From JBCDBL01 sp039183635 (GTDB taxonomy: Bacteria; Pseudomonadota; Alphaproteobacteria; Caulobacterales; Parvularculaceae), in assembly GCA_039183635.1 (NCBI GenBank), contig JBCDBL010000061.1, forward strand, positions 1 through 25,223: DNA of 25,223 nt. Reading direction: 5' to 3'. A program made the position numbers and the translations under genes. Positions within the stretch are counted from its first letter, which is position 1; every line of letters begins with the position of its first letter. A model generated the notes under the pieces. The model had not been told where the DNA came from. It did no database searches and saw nothing but the letters and a program-made list of their open reading frames with translations. Shown here piece by piece: positions 5,724-12,329 of this stretch.

Positions 5724-6346
5724 GCCTGTTCGCCCTGTTCGCCGCTATTATTATTCCGACGCCGTCCTTTTTCCAAGTCCTCCCCCCAGCGTTTAACGCC
5801 GTCTGCTTCGATGTCGAACAGGTCAAGCACACGCCCGACGCTTTGGTCTATGATGTCGTCGACGGTTTTCGGTTCGACGTAAAACGCCGGCAAGGGCGGC
5901 GCAACGATGGCGCCCATTTCAGACAGCGCTGTCATGCTGCGCAAATGGCCGGTATGGAGCGGCGTCTCCCGCACCATGAGCACAAGACGTCGTCGTTCCT
6001 TCAACACAACGTCCGCCGCCCGGGTGAGCAGAGAGGTCGTCACCCCGCTCGCGATTTCCGACATAGTCCGCACGGAGCATGGGGCGATCACCATGCCAAG
6101 GGTTTTGAAACTGCCTGAAGAGATCGGCGCCCCGACATCGCCGATGGCGTAGCGTGCGAAAGCCTTGGCCGCGACATCGCTCGCTTTCATCTCAAGCTCG
6201 TAGGCAAGGGTCATTTCCGCCGCCTTTGAGACGACGAGGTGGGCTTCGACGCCTGCAGCTGACAGGCGATCGAGAAGCCGAACGCCGTAGACGACGCCGG
6301 AAGCGCCTGTGATTCCGACAATTATTCTTTTCGCGGATGTGGTCAC
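5720..6346 (-). CDS. ubiX: Flavin prenyltransferase
   Basis: UbiX attaches a dimethylallyl group to FMN to make prenylated FMN, the cofactor of UbiD-type decarboxylases; in bacteria this supports ubiquinone synthesis. The 208-residue protein shows RIIVGITGASGVVYGVRLLD at the N-terminus (FMN phosphate loop), then MVIAPCSVRTMSEIASG, RAADVVLKERRRLVLMVRETPLH and FYVEPKTVDDIIDQSVGRVLD, all hallmark segments. The frame extends to a TTG at 6383-6385, but that codon has no ribosome binding site. The GTG at 6344-6346 has AAGGA five bases upstream and gives the normal length, so I prefer it. UbiD is not in the window. The gene overlaps the TIGR02444 gene by four bases and is divergent from the second YdcH gene, with about 100 bases between them. 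Confidence 0.95.
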   Translation of the reverse strand: MTTSAKRIIVGITGASGVVYGVRLLDRLSAAGVEAHLVVSKAAEMTLAYELEMKASDVAAKAFARYAIGDVGAPISSGSFKTLGMVIAPCSVRTMSEIASGVTTSLLTRAADVVLKERRRLVLMVRETPLHTGHLRSMTALSEMGAIVAPPLPAFYVEPKTVDDIIDQSVGRVLDLFDIEADGVKRWGEDLEKGRRRNNNSGEQGEQA

Positions 6347-6445
6347 AACAGTCCTTAAAGATGATGCGCACGTCGTGCGGATCAATGGGTGACAAAAGAA
6401 AATTTGTGTGTTGTACTTTTATCGCACTTAACCAAGGAGGCGCCA

Positions 6446-6625
6446 ATGGCCGTAGCAGCTCGTTTGGAAAATCTCGATCAACGCCACACTGAACTTGAAC
6501 AAGCGATCTCTAACGAAATGCGACACCCCGGTTTTGATGAGTTTAAAGTCCTAGAGCTAAAGCGCCGTAAACTCCGAATTAGAGATGAAATAGAAGAGCT
6601 TATGCGAAGTCACAATTTAAATTGA
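6446..6625 (+). CDS. YdcH family (DUF465) small helical protein, paralogue 2
   Basis: This 59-residue protein is a shorter member of the same family as the gene at 4947-5192: LENLDQRHTELEQAISNEM, then FKVLELKRRKLRIRDEIEEL. A perfect AAGGAGG six bases before the ATG at 6446 sets the start; a GTG in the same frame at 6389 lacks one and would add 19 unrelated residues. It is divergent from ubiX and followed by a strong hairpin. The function is unknown. Two paralogues of the same family flanking the ubiX group on opposite strands suggest an old duplication. Confidence 0.88.
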   Translation: MAVAARLENLDQRHTELEQAISNEMRHPGFDEFKVLELKRRKLRIRDEIEELMRSHNLN

Positions 6626-6646
6626 CGATTTCACGCATAAAATCTT

Positions 6647-6679
6647 GAAAGCGCCCTTCATGCAAATGGGGGCGCTTTC
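6647..6679 (+). terminator. Hairpin after the second YdcH gene
   Basis: A 10-bp stem (GAAAGCGCCC/GGGCGCTTTC) with a 13-nt loop lies 21 bases past the stop. No run of T follows, so it may act as an RNA-stabilising or weak terminator structure. Confidence 0.55.
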
Positions 6680-6716
6680 GCCATTTATAGCAAGCTTGTT
6701 TGGCGCTTTTCCTGCC

Positions 6717-6757
6717 TAAAGCGTCTCCTGTTCAATCGGAAGCAGGCAGACGCTTTA
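6717..6757. repeat. Palindromic repeat module (41 bp)
   Basis: The arms TAAAGCGTCT (6717-6726) and AGACGCTTTA (6748-6757) are perfectly complementary and continue inward through CCTG/CAGG with one bulged C; the centre reads TTCAATCGGAAG. The same plan, TARAGC arms around a TTCAATC-like core, is seen in the palindromes at 3850-3890 and 4845-4885, so this is a solitary module of the same family. Confidence 0.7.
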
Positions 6758-7020
6758 AGTCTTTGTTTTTTCGCATTTGCGGACAGCCAACCGTACACAC
6801 CTGGTCTGGAAAGGCTTTAACGTAGCGGCGCAGAGGAACGCCAGGCGCGCCGTGACCCCAGACCGCTTTGCACGGTCCAAAGCAAAGCATTCCAAACCTC
6901 CGCTTTTGGCGCAGGTCGACAGTTTTTTGGACTTCATTCTAAAATTTTGGCGGCAACGGCCCGTTAACCGTCTGTTTTCTATGCTGTTGCCCGTGTGAAA
7001 CAGCAAAGGAGCGGGCGCCC
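6758..7020. other. Long gap before the 7021 gene, rich in short inverted repeats
   Basis: No credible gene is visible; short open frames on both strands lack ribosome binding sites. Several arms could form RNA stems: GGTCTGG (6803-6809) with CCAGACC (6858-6864), and GCTTTG (6865-6870) with CAAAGC (6883-6888). It could be a further dispersed element or a structured leader; only one copy is present here. Confidence 0.35.
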
Positions 7021-7293
7021 ATGACCCGGTACCTTGTATCCGACGAAAACCCAGGCGGCTTGAAGCTGGAAGCGATACTCGACGTTCTGCGCGGCGAGAT
7101 CATAAATCGCTGCACGAAAATCACCGGCGATCATTCGCCCCAGGCCCAGCAAGTGCTCGCCAACAACATGCGGATTTTGAACCTGCTTACCGATGCGATC
7201 CAGCTCGCCGAGGAATCCAGCAAAACCTTGGACAACTCTTTCGGGCCGAGCCGCGCCGATGAGGGCGGCCCGCCGCGCATCGGCGTTGCTTAA
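7021..7293 (+). CDS. Conserved small protein of unknown function
   Basis: This 90-residue protein begins TRYLVSDENPGGLKLEAILD and ends NSFGPSRADEGGPPRIGVA; in between is an amphipathic helical stretch with RGEIINRCTKI and VLANNMRILNLLTDAIQLAEE. I recall similar uncharacterised proteins in other alphaproteobacteria with the same N-terminal 'YLVSDENPxGxKLE' and C-terminal 'FGPS...GGPPRIG' ends, but know no function. The ATG has AAAGGAGCGGGCGCCC upstream (GGAG core about nine bases before). No signal peptide or membrane segment is visible, so it should be cytosolic. It precedes the dehydrogenase gene by 194 bases and probably has its own promoter. Its TAA stop starts a TAAAGC motif. Confidence 0.75.
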   Translation: MTRYLVSDENPGGLKLEAILDVLRGEIINRCTKITGDHSPQAQQVLANNMRILNLLTDAIQLAEESSKTLDNSFGPSRADEGGPPRIGVA

Positions 7294-7335
7294 AGCGTCG
7301 CACGACTAAGTAGGACGGTCTTATTCTTAAGACGC
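7291..7335 (+). repeat. TAAAGC-type repeat end with a small hairpin after the 7021 gene
   Basis: The stop codon opens TAAAGCGTC; a complementary GACGC lies at 7331-7335 and an inner TCTTA/TAAGA pair is centred near 7325. It resembles a degenerate module of the intergenic repeat family and may end the transcript. Confidence 0.4.
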
Positions 7336-7487
7336 GATGCAACCGACAAAACCTCTGGCGCTTCCGGCGGTTTCGATCAATCGATTGAAGCTATAAGGCC
7401 CGCGAAGCGATTTTTTCTTGAAACTGCGCACGGGCGGCGCGATGTAAGCGGTTTTGAAGATCGCAACCTTGCGAAAGGCGGAACGCC

Positions 7488-8288
7488 ATGGCCGCAGCGC
7501 GGACAGTCATCATCACCGGCGGCGCCGGCGGCATTGGAAAGGCCTGCGCGCGCCGGTTCGCCAAAGCCGGCGACAACGTCGTCATCGTCGACATTAAAAC
7601 CGAAGAGGGCGAGGCCCTGGTGGAGGATATCATCACCAAGGGCGGTGAGGCCGTTTACGTGAACGCAGACGTCGCCGATCGCCTGTGCGTGCACAATGTT
7701 ATGGCTCGGGCCCTTGACGCGTTCGGACGCGTTGACGTGCTTGTCAACGCCGTCGGCGTGTATCATGCGGGCGAGGTGCTGGACACCAGCGAAGAAGATT
7801 ACGACCGGGTTTTACGCGCGAATCTGAAAGCGCCGTTCCTCATGTCCCAGGCCGCTGCAAAACAGATGGAGGCGCAAATCGACAGGGCGAACGAGCCTCC
7901 CGCGCCCGGACGCTACGCCATTATCAACTTATCATCGGTCCAGGCGGTGGCGACGGGGTCTGACGCGGTGGTCTACGCCGCCTCCAAGGGTGGTCTTAAT
8001 CAGTTGACCAAGGCGATGGCCCTCGCCCTTGCGCCGGTGGGCGTTCGCGTGAACGCCGTTGCGCCTGGCTCCATTAAAACCGATATCGAACCCGTGCAGG
8101 CCGCTGACGCGGACGAACATACCAAAGTCCTGTCCCGCACGCCCCTTGGCCGGATTGGCGATCCTGAAGAAGTGGCGGGCGTGGTTTTTTTCCTCGCCTC
8201 CGAGGAGGCGAGCTATGTCACCGGCCAATGTATTTATGTGGAAGGCGGACGGTTGGCGCTGAATTATCTCGCCGAAAAGGCAGAGTGA
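7488..8288 (+). CDS. Short-chain dehydrogenase/reductase
   Basis: The 266-residue protein is a classical SDR: TGGAGGIG cofactor loop (residues 10-17), VNADVADR, VDVLVNAVGVYHAG, catalytic serine in INLSSVQ (near 148) and the YAASK tyrosine-lysine pair (near 162-166), then VRVNAVAPGSIKTDI, RIGDPEEVAGVVFFLASEEASYVTG and a C-terminal GGRLALNY. An aspartate at the end of the second strand (VIVDIK) points to NAD(H) rather than NADP(H). The substrate cannot be told; FabG-like reductases and sugar or hydroxy-acid dehydrogenases share this pattern. GGCGG precedes the ATG. It converges on trcR with one base between stops, and no neighbour indicates a pathway. Confidence 0.92.
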   Translation: MAAARTVIITGGAGGIGKACARRFAKAGDNVVIVDIKTEEGEALVEDIITKGGEAVYVNADVADRLCVHNVMARALDAFGRVDVLVNAVGVYHAGEVLDTSEEDYDRVLRANLKAPFLMSQAAAKQMEAQIDRANEPPAPGRYAIINLSSVQAVATGSDAVVYAASKGGLNQLTKAMALALAPVGVRVNAVAPGSIKTDIEPVQAADADEHTKVLSRTPLGRIGDPEEVAGVVFFLASEEASYVTGQCIYVEGGRLALNYLAEKAE

Positions 8289-8289
8289 A

Positions 8290-9030
8290 TCACTCTGCTT
8301 TTTCAGCATCCTCGCCGCCGTCGTTAAGAGACCCGAACACCTTGTCGGCGTCGTAGACTTCTTCTTTGTCGTCTTCGGGCGCTGGCGTGGAGGTGAAGCT
8401 GGCGAACGGATCTTCCGGTTCGGCCGGCGTTTGCGGGGCGAGTGTTTCTTCAGCTGTCTGTAAGGTCGGGCCTTCGGCTGGCGCAGTTTCGCCAAGCTTT
8501 GCCTTCTTCGCCGCCGCTTTGCGCACCACCATGTCAAGTTCGCTTTGTTTGCACAGGCCAAGACCTACCGGGTCCTGGGGCTGAATGTTCGCCATGTTCC
8601 AGTGCGTGCGGTCACGAATGGCTTCGATGGTCGGTTTCGTCGTTCCGAGAAGTTTCGCGATTTGCGACGCAGGCACCTCCGGATGGTTGCGCACCATCCA
8701 CAAAATGGCGTTCGGCCGTTCCTGGCGCTTTGACAGCGGCGTATATTTCGCGCCCTTGCGCGGTTTTTCAGGCGTCTGATGTTTCGGCTTCAACAGCGTC
8801 ATTTTGTGTGTATCGTCCGCTTCGGCTTTTTCGATTTCCTCACGCGTCAGCTGGCCATTCGTTACAGGGTCAAGGCCTCGCACCCCCGCCGCCACGTCGC
8901 CGTCGGCGATGCCCTTCACCTCCAGGGGGTGAAGAATGCAAAAATCCGCTATCTGATCGAATGTCAGGGATGTGTTGTCGATCAGCCAGACGGCGGTCGC
9001 CTTCGGCATAAGGGGCTGTTGTTGGGCCAT
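8290..9030 (-). CDS. trcR: Cell-cycle transcriptional regulator TrcR (DUF1013)
   Basis: The 246-residue protein matches the alphaproteobacteria-specific DUF1013 family, called TrcR. Conserved parts are PLMPKATAVWLIDNTSLTFD near the N-terminus (IADFC and LHPLEVKGIADG follow), a middle RPNAILWMVRNHPEVPASQI helix-turn-helix-like region (QIAKLLGTTKPTIEAIRDRTHWN) and PQDPVGLGLCKQSELD. The last third is acidic and proline-rich with no fold evident. TrcR is reported to associate with RNA polymerase and influence cell-cycle genes. I chose the ATG at 9028-9030, with GGAG about nine bases upstream, over a TTG/ATG pair a few codons earlier that would add eight residues. The upstream region has a candidate promoter and a palindrome. 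Confidence 0.9.
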   Translation of the reverse strand: MAQQQPLMPKATAVWLIDNTSLTFDQIADFCILHPLEVKGIADGDVAAGVRGLDPVTNGQLTREEIEKAEADDTHKMTLLKPKHQTPEKPRKGAKYTPLSKRQERPNAILWMVRNHPEVPASQIAKLLGTTKPTIEAIRDRTHWNMANIQPQDPVGLGLCKQSELDMVVRKAAAKKAKLGETAPAEGPTLQTAEETLAPQTPAEPEDPFASFTSTPAPEDDKEEVYDADKVFGSLNDGGEDAEKAE

Positions 9031-9157
9031 TATCGTTGTCTCCGTTAGCATCAAATAAGAGCGCCCTCCGCCCTGCGTTTCCGCAAGAGCGCGCTGACCG
9101 CCGGATTTTCGGGGAAAGCGTTTGAGAGCGCCGCAGCGTTTCTCTCACTCGCACACA
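9031..9157 (-). other. trcR leader region
   Basis: About 120 bases separate the candidate promoter from the trcR start. No gene is recognised. The transcript would contain several GCG-rich segments that could fold, but no defined riboswitch is recognisable. Confidence 0.35.
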
Positions 9158-9195
9158 CATATACGTTGTTCGTCCGGGATCTCCAAGATGAGATC
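9158..9195 (-). promoter_or_regulatory. Candidate trcR promoter overlapped by an inverted repeat
   Basis: On the minus strand TTGGAG (9186-9181) and TATATG (9163-9158) are spaced by 17 nt. An inverted repeat GATCTC-N6-GAGATC (9178-9195) is centred on the -35 box, as an operator would be. Box matches are moderate. Confidence 0.4.
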
Positions 9196-9252
9196 TTAAA
9201 AAACATCGCAAGCGCGTATTGCGCACTTTTTGCGCTAAGTTGGGGGCGTCTC

Positions 9253-9357
9253 TAGAACTGTTCGCCTATGTCATGCATCGGCAAACGGCTCTGGAATCTT
9301 TGTCTTGAGCGCGTGAGACGGCCTTCGTCTGATCCATGTCACGCGCAACCGGCTTTA
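9253..9357 (-). repeat. Mosaic palindromic repeat, copy 3, at the quinone oxidoreductase 3' end
   Basis: The segment 9290-9357 matches about 4885-4950 of copy 2: both contain TCTTTGT, TTGAGCGCGTGAGACG and CCTTCGT. The left end reads TAGAAC and the right end GGCTTTA, whose complement TAAAGCC contains the TAA stop of the oxidoreductase gene. Confidence 0.7.
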
Positions 9358-10341
9358 GGGTTCAAGCATGATTTTGCCGACGTGGGCGCTCGTCTCAAGA
9401 CGGGCATGGGCGTTCGCCGCCTCGGCCAGGGGGAATGTTGCATCTATAACCGGCTTTAAGGCCCCTGTTTCGAACAGCGGCCATACTTTTTCCCGCAGTG
9501 CGGCGGCGATCGCGGCTTTTTCGGGAAGCGGCCGGGCGCGCAATGTGGAGCCGGACAGCCGCAACCGCTTCAGCATCACCGGCATGAAGTCGATTTCCGT
9601 TTGAGAGCCGTTCAGAAAGGCGATGCTGACGTGTCGTCCTTTCGGCTTCAAACAGGACAGGTTGCGCGGCAGATAATCGCCGCCGACCATGTCCAGGACA
9701 ACGTCGACGCCGCCGGCGTCTTTCACGATGTCGCGAAAATCCTCCGTACGATAATTTATAGCCAGATCCGCGCCGAGGGTTTTGGCCGCAGCGCACTTTT
9801 CTTCCGCGCCGCAGGTTGTGAAAACCTTGGCGCCGAAGGCTTTGGCCAGTTGAATGGCGGCGACGCCGATGCCGCTTGTTCCGCCATGGACGAGCAGCGT
9901 TTCGCCGCTGGCGAGTTTTGCGTCTTCAAATACGTTCGTCCACACCGTAAAATAGGTTTCTGGCAACGAGGCGGCCTGAAGAAGGCTGAACCCCTTCGGG
10001 ACAGGCAGGGCGAGGGGGGCGTCGACAAGGCAATACTCCGCATAGCCGCCCCCGGCGACGAGGGCGCACACACTGTCCCCTGCGGCGAGCCCGTCGACGC
10101 TCTCGCCGACCGCTACGACCGTTCCGGCGACCTCCAGGCCCGGCGTGTCCGGCGCGCCGGGCGGCGCCGGGTAAAGGCCGAGGCGTTGAATCGCATCAGG
10201 GCGGTTCACGCCCGCCGCCGCGACTTCGATGAGCACTTGACCGTCCCCGGGGCGCGGCGTCGCCATCTTGACAGGGCGCAGAACCTCAGGGCCTCCAGGC
10301 TTGGAGATCTCAATGGCGGTCATCTTTTCAGGCGCGGACAT
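9355..10341 (-). CDS. Zinc-independent NAD(P)H-quinone oxidoreductase (MDR family, PIG3-like)
   Basis: The 328-residue protein is a medium-chain dehydrogenase of the quinone oxidoreductase type: MTAIEISKPGGPEVL, then VAAAGVNRPDAIQRLGLYP, PGLEVAGTVVAVGESV, LPETYFTVWTNVF, and the cofactor loop LLVHGGTSGIGVAAIQLAKA (GGTSGIG), and VVLDMVGGDYLPRNLSCLKP. The structural-zinc cysteine cluster of alcohol dehydrogenases is absent, as expected for this branch (human TP53I3/PIG3-like). It likely reduces quinones with NADPH; the physiological substrate is unknown. The frame is open to 10605, but the ATG at 10339-10341 with GGGGGGAG before it gives the normal length; ATGs at 10323 and 10353 are alternatives. 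It is divergent from the DUF1192 gene. The stop lies in a repeat. Confidence 0.92.
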   Translation of the reverse strand: MSAPEKMTAIEISKPGGPEVLRPVKMATPRPGDGQVLIEVAAAGVNRPDAIQRLGLYPAPPGAPDTPGLEVAGTVVAVGESVDGLAAGDSVCALVAGGGYAEYCLVDAPLALPVPKGFSLLQAASLPETYFTVWTNVFEDAKLASGETLLVHGGTSGIGVAAIQLAKAFGAKVFTTCGAEEKCAAAKTLGADLAINYRTEDFRDIVKDAGGVDVVLDMVGGDYLPRNLSCLKPKGRHVSIAFLNGSQTEIDFMPVMLKRLRLSGSTLRARPLPEKAAIAAALREKVWPLFETGALKPVIDATFPLAEAANAHARLETSAHVGKIMLEP

Positions 10342-10459
10342 GGCTCCCCCCATTGCTCTTGATGCCGACGCTTTTTTTGCGCCAATATGTTCCCCAAGTG
10401 AATAGGCGAGGCGGCCGGCGCGTGCAACGTCGACGCCTCCTATGGGAGGAAGGGACGGC

Positions 10460-10657
10460 ATGGATGACGATCTGACGCCCAAAGCGCCGTTGGATTTGGA
10501 GCTGAAGGGGCTTGAAAAACAGGACCTCGACGCGCTTTCCGTTGAGGATCTTGAGGCGCGCATTGCGGCCATGAAAGCTGAAATCGCCCGCTGCGAGGCC
10601 GCCATCGGCAGCCGCCAATCGAGCCGTGCGGCGGCTGAAAGCGTCTTTAATATCTGA
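10460..10657 (+). CDS. DUF1192 family small protein
   Basis: The 65-residue protein has the DUF1192 pattern: an acidic N-terminus (MDDDLTPKAPLDLEL), then LSVEDLEARIAAMKAEIARC, and a C-terminal AESVF. The middle is a predicted coiled coil. The family is confined mainly to alphaproteobacteria and its function is unknown. The ATG at 10460 follows GGAGGAAGGGACGGC; a start six codons earlier in the same frame is less well placed. It is divergent from the quinone oxidoreductase (118 bases apart) and converges on the DUF429 gene. Confidence 0.87.
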   Translation: MDDDLTPKAPLDLELKGLEKQDLDALSVEDLEARIAAMKAEIARCEAAIGSRQSSRAAAESVFNI

Positions 10658-10671
10658 ACGGCGCGCCGGGG

Positions 10672-11415
10672 TTAGCCCCAAATCTCCATAACGAGGCCGC
10701 GGGCGTCCCGGATCTCGTCGGAATAACGTTTGGCCGTCCCTGAAAGACGATCTCGTGCGGTGAGCGCCAGCGCTGCGGCGTCGAGCGCATCGTCCGTCGC
10801 AACGCCTTTTGCGTCGCCCAGTTTTTGTAAGATCGCTTTGGCGTCAAGGCCGTGGTTCGTCAAAATGCCGATTCGCGCCTGTCGCCCCTCCGGCGTTTTC
10901 TTCGGAGGCGGAACGCCTTCGCCAAGGCGCAGGAACGCTGCTTCCGGATGGGCTTCAAAAATGCGCATTTGATCCGAGGGCTGAATAGCCTCATCGACTT
11001 CCCGTATTTTCGGCAAAATGTGCCAGGCCTGTTTCGACAAACCGCCGCCAGCGTCGGCCCCTTGAGCTTTGCCGAAGGCGTTCGCCTCCTCATAGGTGGC
11101 GCAGGCGAGCATGCCGCGGCGCGGGGCTGCAAAAACACTGGAGGAGCGCCCCCGGCCAAGGGCCTTGCGCGCCAGGGCGTCGCAGCCGCGCCGGCCGCGT
11201 GTCGCCAACCCGATCGGCATATCGACGGCGATCGCGTCGGCTGCGGCGAGATGGTTTTGAAGAAGCTCTGCAAACGCATTAACCATAACAACATCGACTG
11301 CGTTGTTCCCATAAAGCAACACCGCGACCCAGCCGGCCCGGCAGCCGTCAACGCCAGCGACGCATCTATTGGAAATCCTTGATCTTTTACATTTGTCTGC
11401 GGTTTTGGCTGGCAT
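10672..11415 (-). CDS. DUF429 family protein, predicted RNase H-like nuclease
   Basis: The 247-residue protein has the DUF429 motifs: VAGVDGCRAGWVAVLL at about residues 18-33 (first acidic residue of an RNase H-like fold), AIAVDMPIGLATRGRRGCD (second acidic residue, about 62-80), RRGMLACATYEEANA, IFEAHPEAAFL and, near the C-terminus, ATDDALDAAALALTA with the last acidic pair. The family is predicted to be a metal-dependent nuclease from fold similarity; to my knowledge activity is not established. The ribosome binding site before the ATG is weak, and a perfect TATAAT lies only about 20 bases upstream, so the leader would be very short. It is divergent from rcdA. Confidence 0.85.
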   Translation of the reverse strand: MPAKTADKCKRSRISNRCVAGVDGCRAGWVAVLLYGNNAVDVVMVNAFAELLQNHLAAADAIAVDMPIGLATRGRRGCDALARKALGRGRSSSVFAAPRRGMLACATYEEANAFGKAQGADAGGGLSKQAWHILPKIREVDEAIQPSDQMRIFEAHPEAAFLRLGEGVPPPKKTPEGRQARIGILTNHGLDAKAILQKLGDAKGVATDDALDAAALALTARDRLSGTAKRYSDEIRDARGLVMEIWG

Positions 11416-11435
11416 AGGGCTTGCTGAGTAGGGCT

Positions 11436-11464
11436 ATTATACTCAATTGTAACTTGCCCCAACG
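11436..11464 (-). promoter_or_regulatory. Candidate promoter of the DUF429 gene
   Basis: The minus strand carries a perfect -10 box TATAAT (11441-11436). A weak TTGGGG lies 15 nt further upstream. The start point would fall about 14 bases before the ATG, giving a very short leader. Confidence 0.4.
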
Positions 11465-11521
11465 CTTTTAGGACGTCAGTGTGCCCGATCAGCGTTATGG
11501 CAGACGGAGCAGCGTACAGGA

Positions 11522-12052
11522 ATGGAACGAGAGGGTGAAATCGCAGAGGGGGCGATCCAGGACGCCGCAGGTGCAGAAAGCTTTGTCGGCTCTGAGGTGT
11601 TCGATCGCACGTTTAAAGAGGGCATGGCCCTTGTGGAGGAGACGGCGGCCTATCTCGACGGGGAAGGCCGGCGGGACGCCCGCGATCTCGACCGCGGCGC
11701 AGCGCTTGCCTACGCCGGCGAAAGCATGCGGTTAACGACCCGGTTAATGCAGGTGGCGTCCTGGTTGCTGGTGCAGCGGGCCGTTCGGGAGGGGGAGATC
11801 TCCCGTGAAGATGCGGCGGCGGAAAAGTATCGTCTCGGCCTGAAGGAAAAAGGCGAACCGATCGCGCCGCAGCATTTCGAGAAATTGCCCCTTATTTTGC
11901 GGGATTTGCTGGAGCGGAGCGAGCGGCTCTATGGCCGCGTGTCCCGTATGGATGAAAAACTCTACACCGACGCTTCACATTCACAGGCATCCGGCGGCAG
12001 CGAAGTCGCCAGGCAAATCGCTGCTTTGCAAAACGCTTTTCGCAGCTCTTAG
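11522..12052 (+). CDS. rcdA: Protease adaptor RcdA (DUF1465)
   Basis: In Caulobacter RcdA works with CpdR and PopA to deliver CtrA and other substrates to ClpXP at the cell pole. This 176-residue protein has the family core: FKEGMALVEETAAYLDG at about residues 31-47, LAYAGESMRLTTRLMQVASW (about 61-80), LLVQRAVREGEIS, and FEKLPLILRDLLERSERLYGRVSRMDE, consistent with the known three-helix bundle. The C-terminal tail is polar and probably disordered, as in Caulobacter. The ATG at 11522 has GGAG about 12 bases upstream and AGGA directly adjacent, so initiation may be moderate; no better start is seen. It is divergent from the DUF429 gene. Its TAG stop begins a TAGAGCG repeat. Confidence 0.93.
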   Translation: MEREGEIAEGAIQDAAGAESFVGSEVFDRTFKEGMALVEETAAYLDGEGRRDARDLDRGAALAYAGESMRLTTRLMQVASWLLVQRAVREGEISREDAAAEKYRLGLKEKGEPIAPQHFEKLPLILRDLLERSERLYGRVSRMDEKLYTDASHSQASGGSEVARQIAALQNAFRSS

Positions 12053-12217
12053 AGCGTATCGAGATTGAGCGCGCCGGTTTTTCGTAAACCCGGCGCGGCG
12101 AAAAGCATCTCAAGCGATCTTGGATCAATTGGGATCATTCTATCGCTTTCAATCCTTATTTATGCGCGCTTTTCGTGCGGCGAACCGCACCGCACGCACT
12201 TCGCCTGGAAACGCTTT
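12050..12217. repeat. Mosaic palindromic repeat, copy 4, after rcdA
   Basis: The unit starts TAGAGCG at the rcdA stop, contains a strong hairpin near 12071-12098 (GCGCCGG arm, TTCG in the loop, CCCGGCGC arm), a palindrome AAGCGAT...ATCGCTT at 12112-12148, and ends GGAAACGCTTT (12207-12217), the reverse of the start of copy 1. The hairpin may end the rcdA transcript. Confidence 0.7.
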
Positions 12218-12271
12218 TGATTCGCGCTGTAACGCCATTTGGCGGATGAGGACGAAGGGCGCCTTTATCGG

Positions 12272-12306
12272 CAAACAAAAAGCCCCGCCGGGCAAGCGGG
12301 GCTTTA
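12272..12306 (-). terminator. Intrinsic terminator of rpmE
   Basis: On the minus strand AAAGCCCCGC and GCGGGGCTTT pair around a short loop, followed by TTTTTG and TTTGCC, 25 bases past the rpmE stop. This is a clear Rho-independent terminator. Confidence 0.85.
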
Positions 12307-12329
12307 AATACTTCAAAGTCTGAAAGGGC

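Noticed and set aside
6755..7006. Small genes in the gap before 7021 on either strand
   Set aside because: Frames of 73 and 83 codons overlap each other, lack ribosome binding sites and have no recognisable motif; chance frames in structured DNA are more likely.
9253..9357. Small gene on the plus strand within the repeat near 9268
   Set aside because: The similar reading frame near 4878 arises only because both lie in copies of the same repeat; neither has a proper ribosome binding site.
11276..11285. TTAACCAT half-box near the rcdA upstream region
   Set aside because: It lies inside the DUF429 coding sequence about 240 bases from rcdA and has no second half.
11732..11749. CtrA-type TTAA pair inside rcdA
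   Set aside because: The spacing is 8 rather than 7 and it lies well inside the coding sequence.
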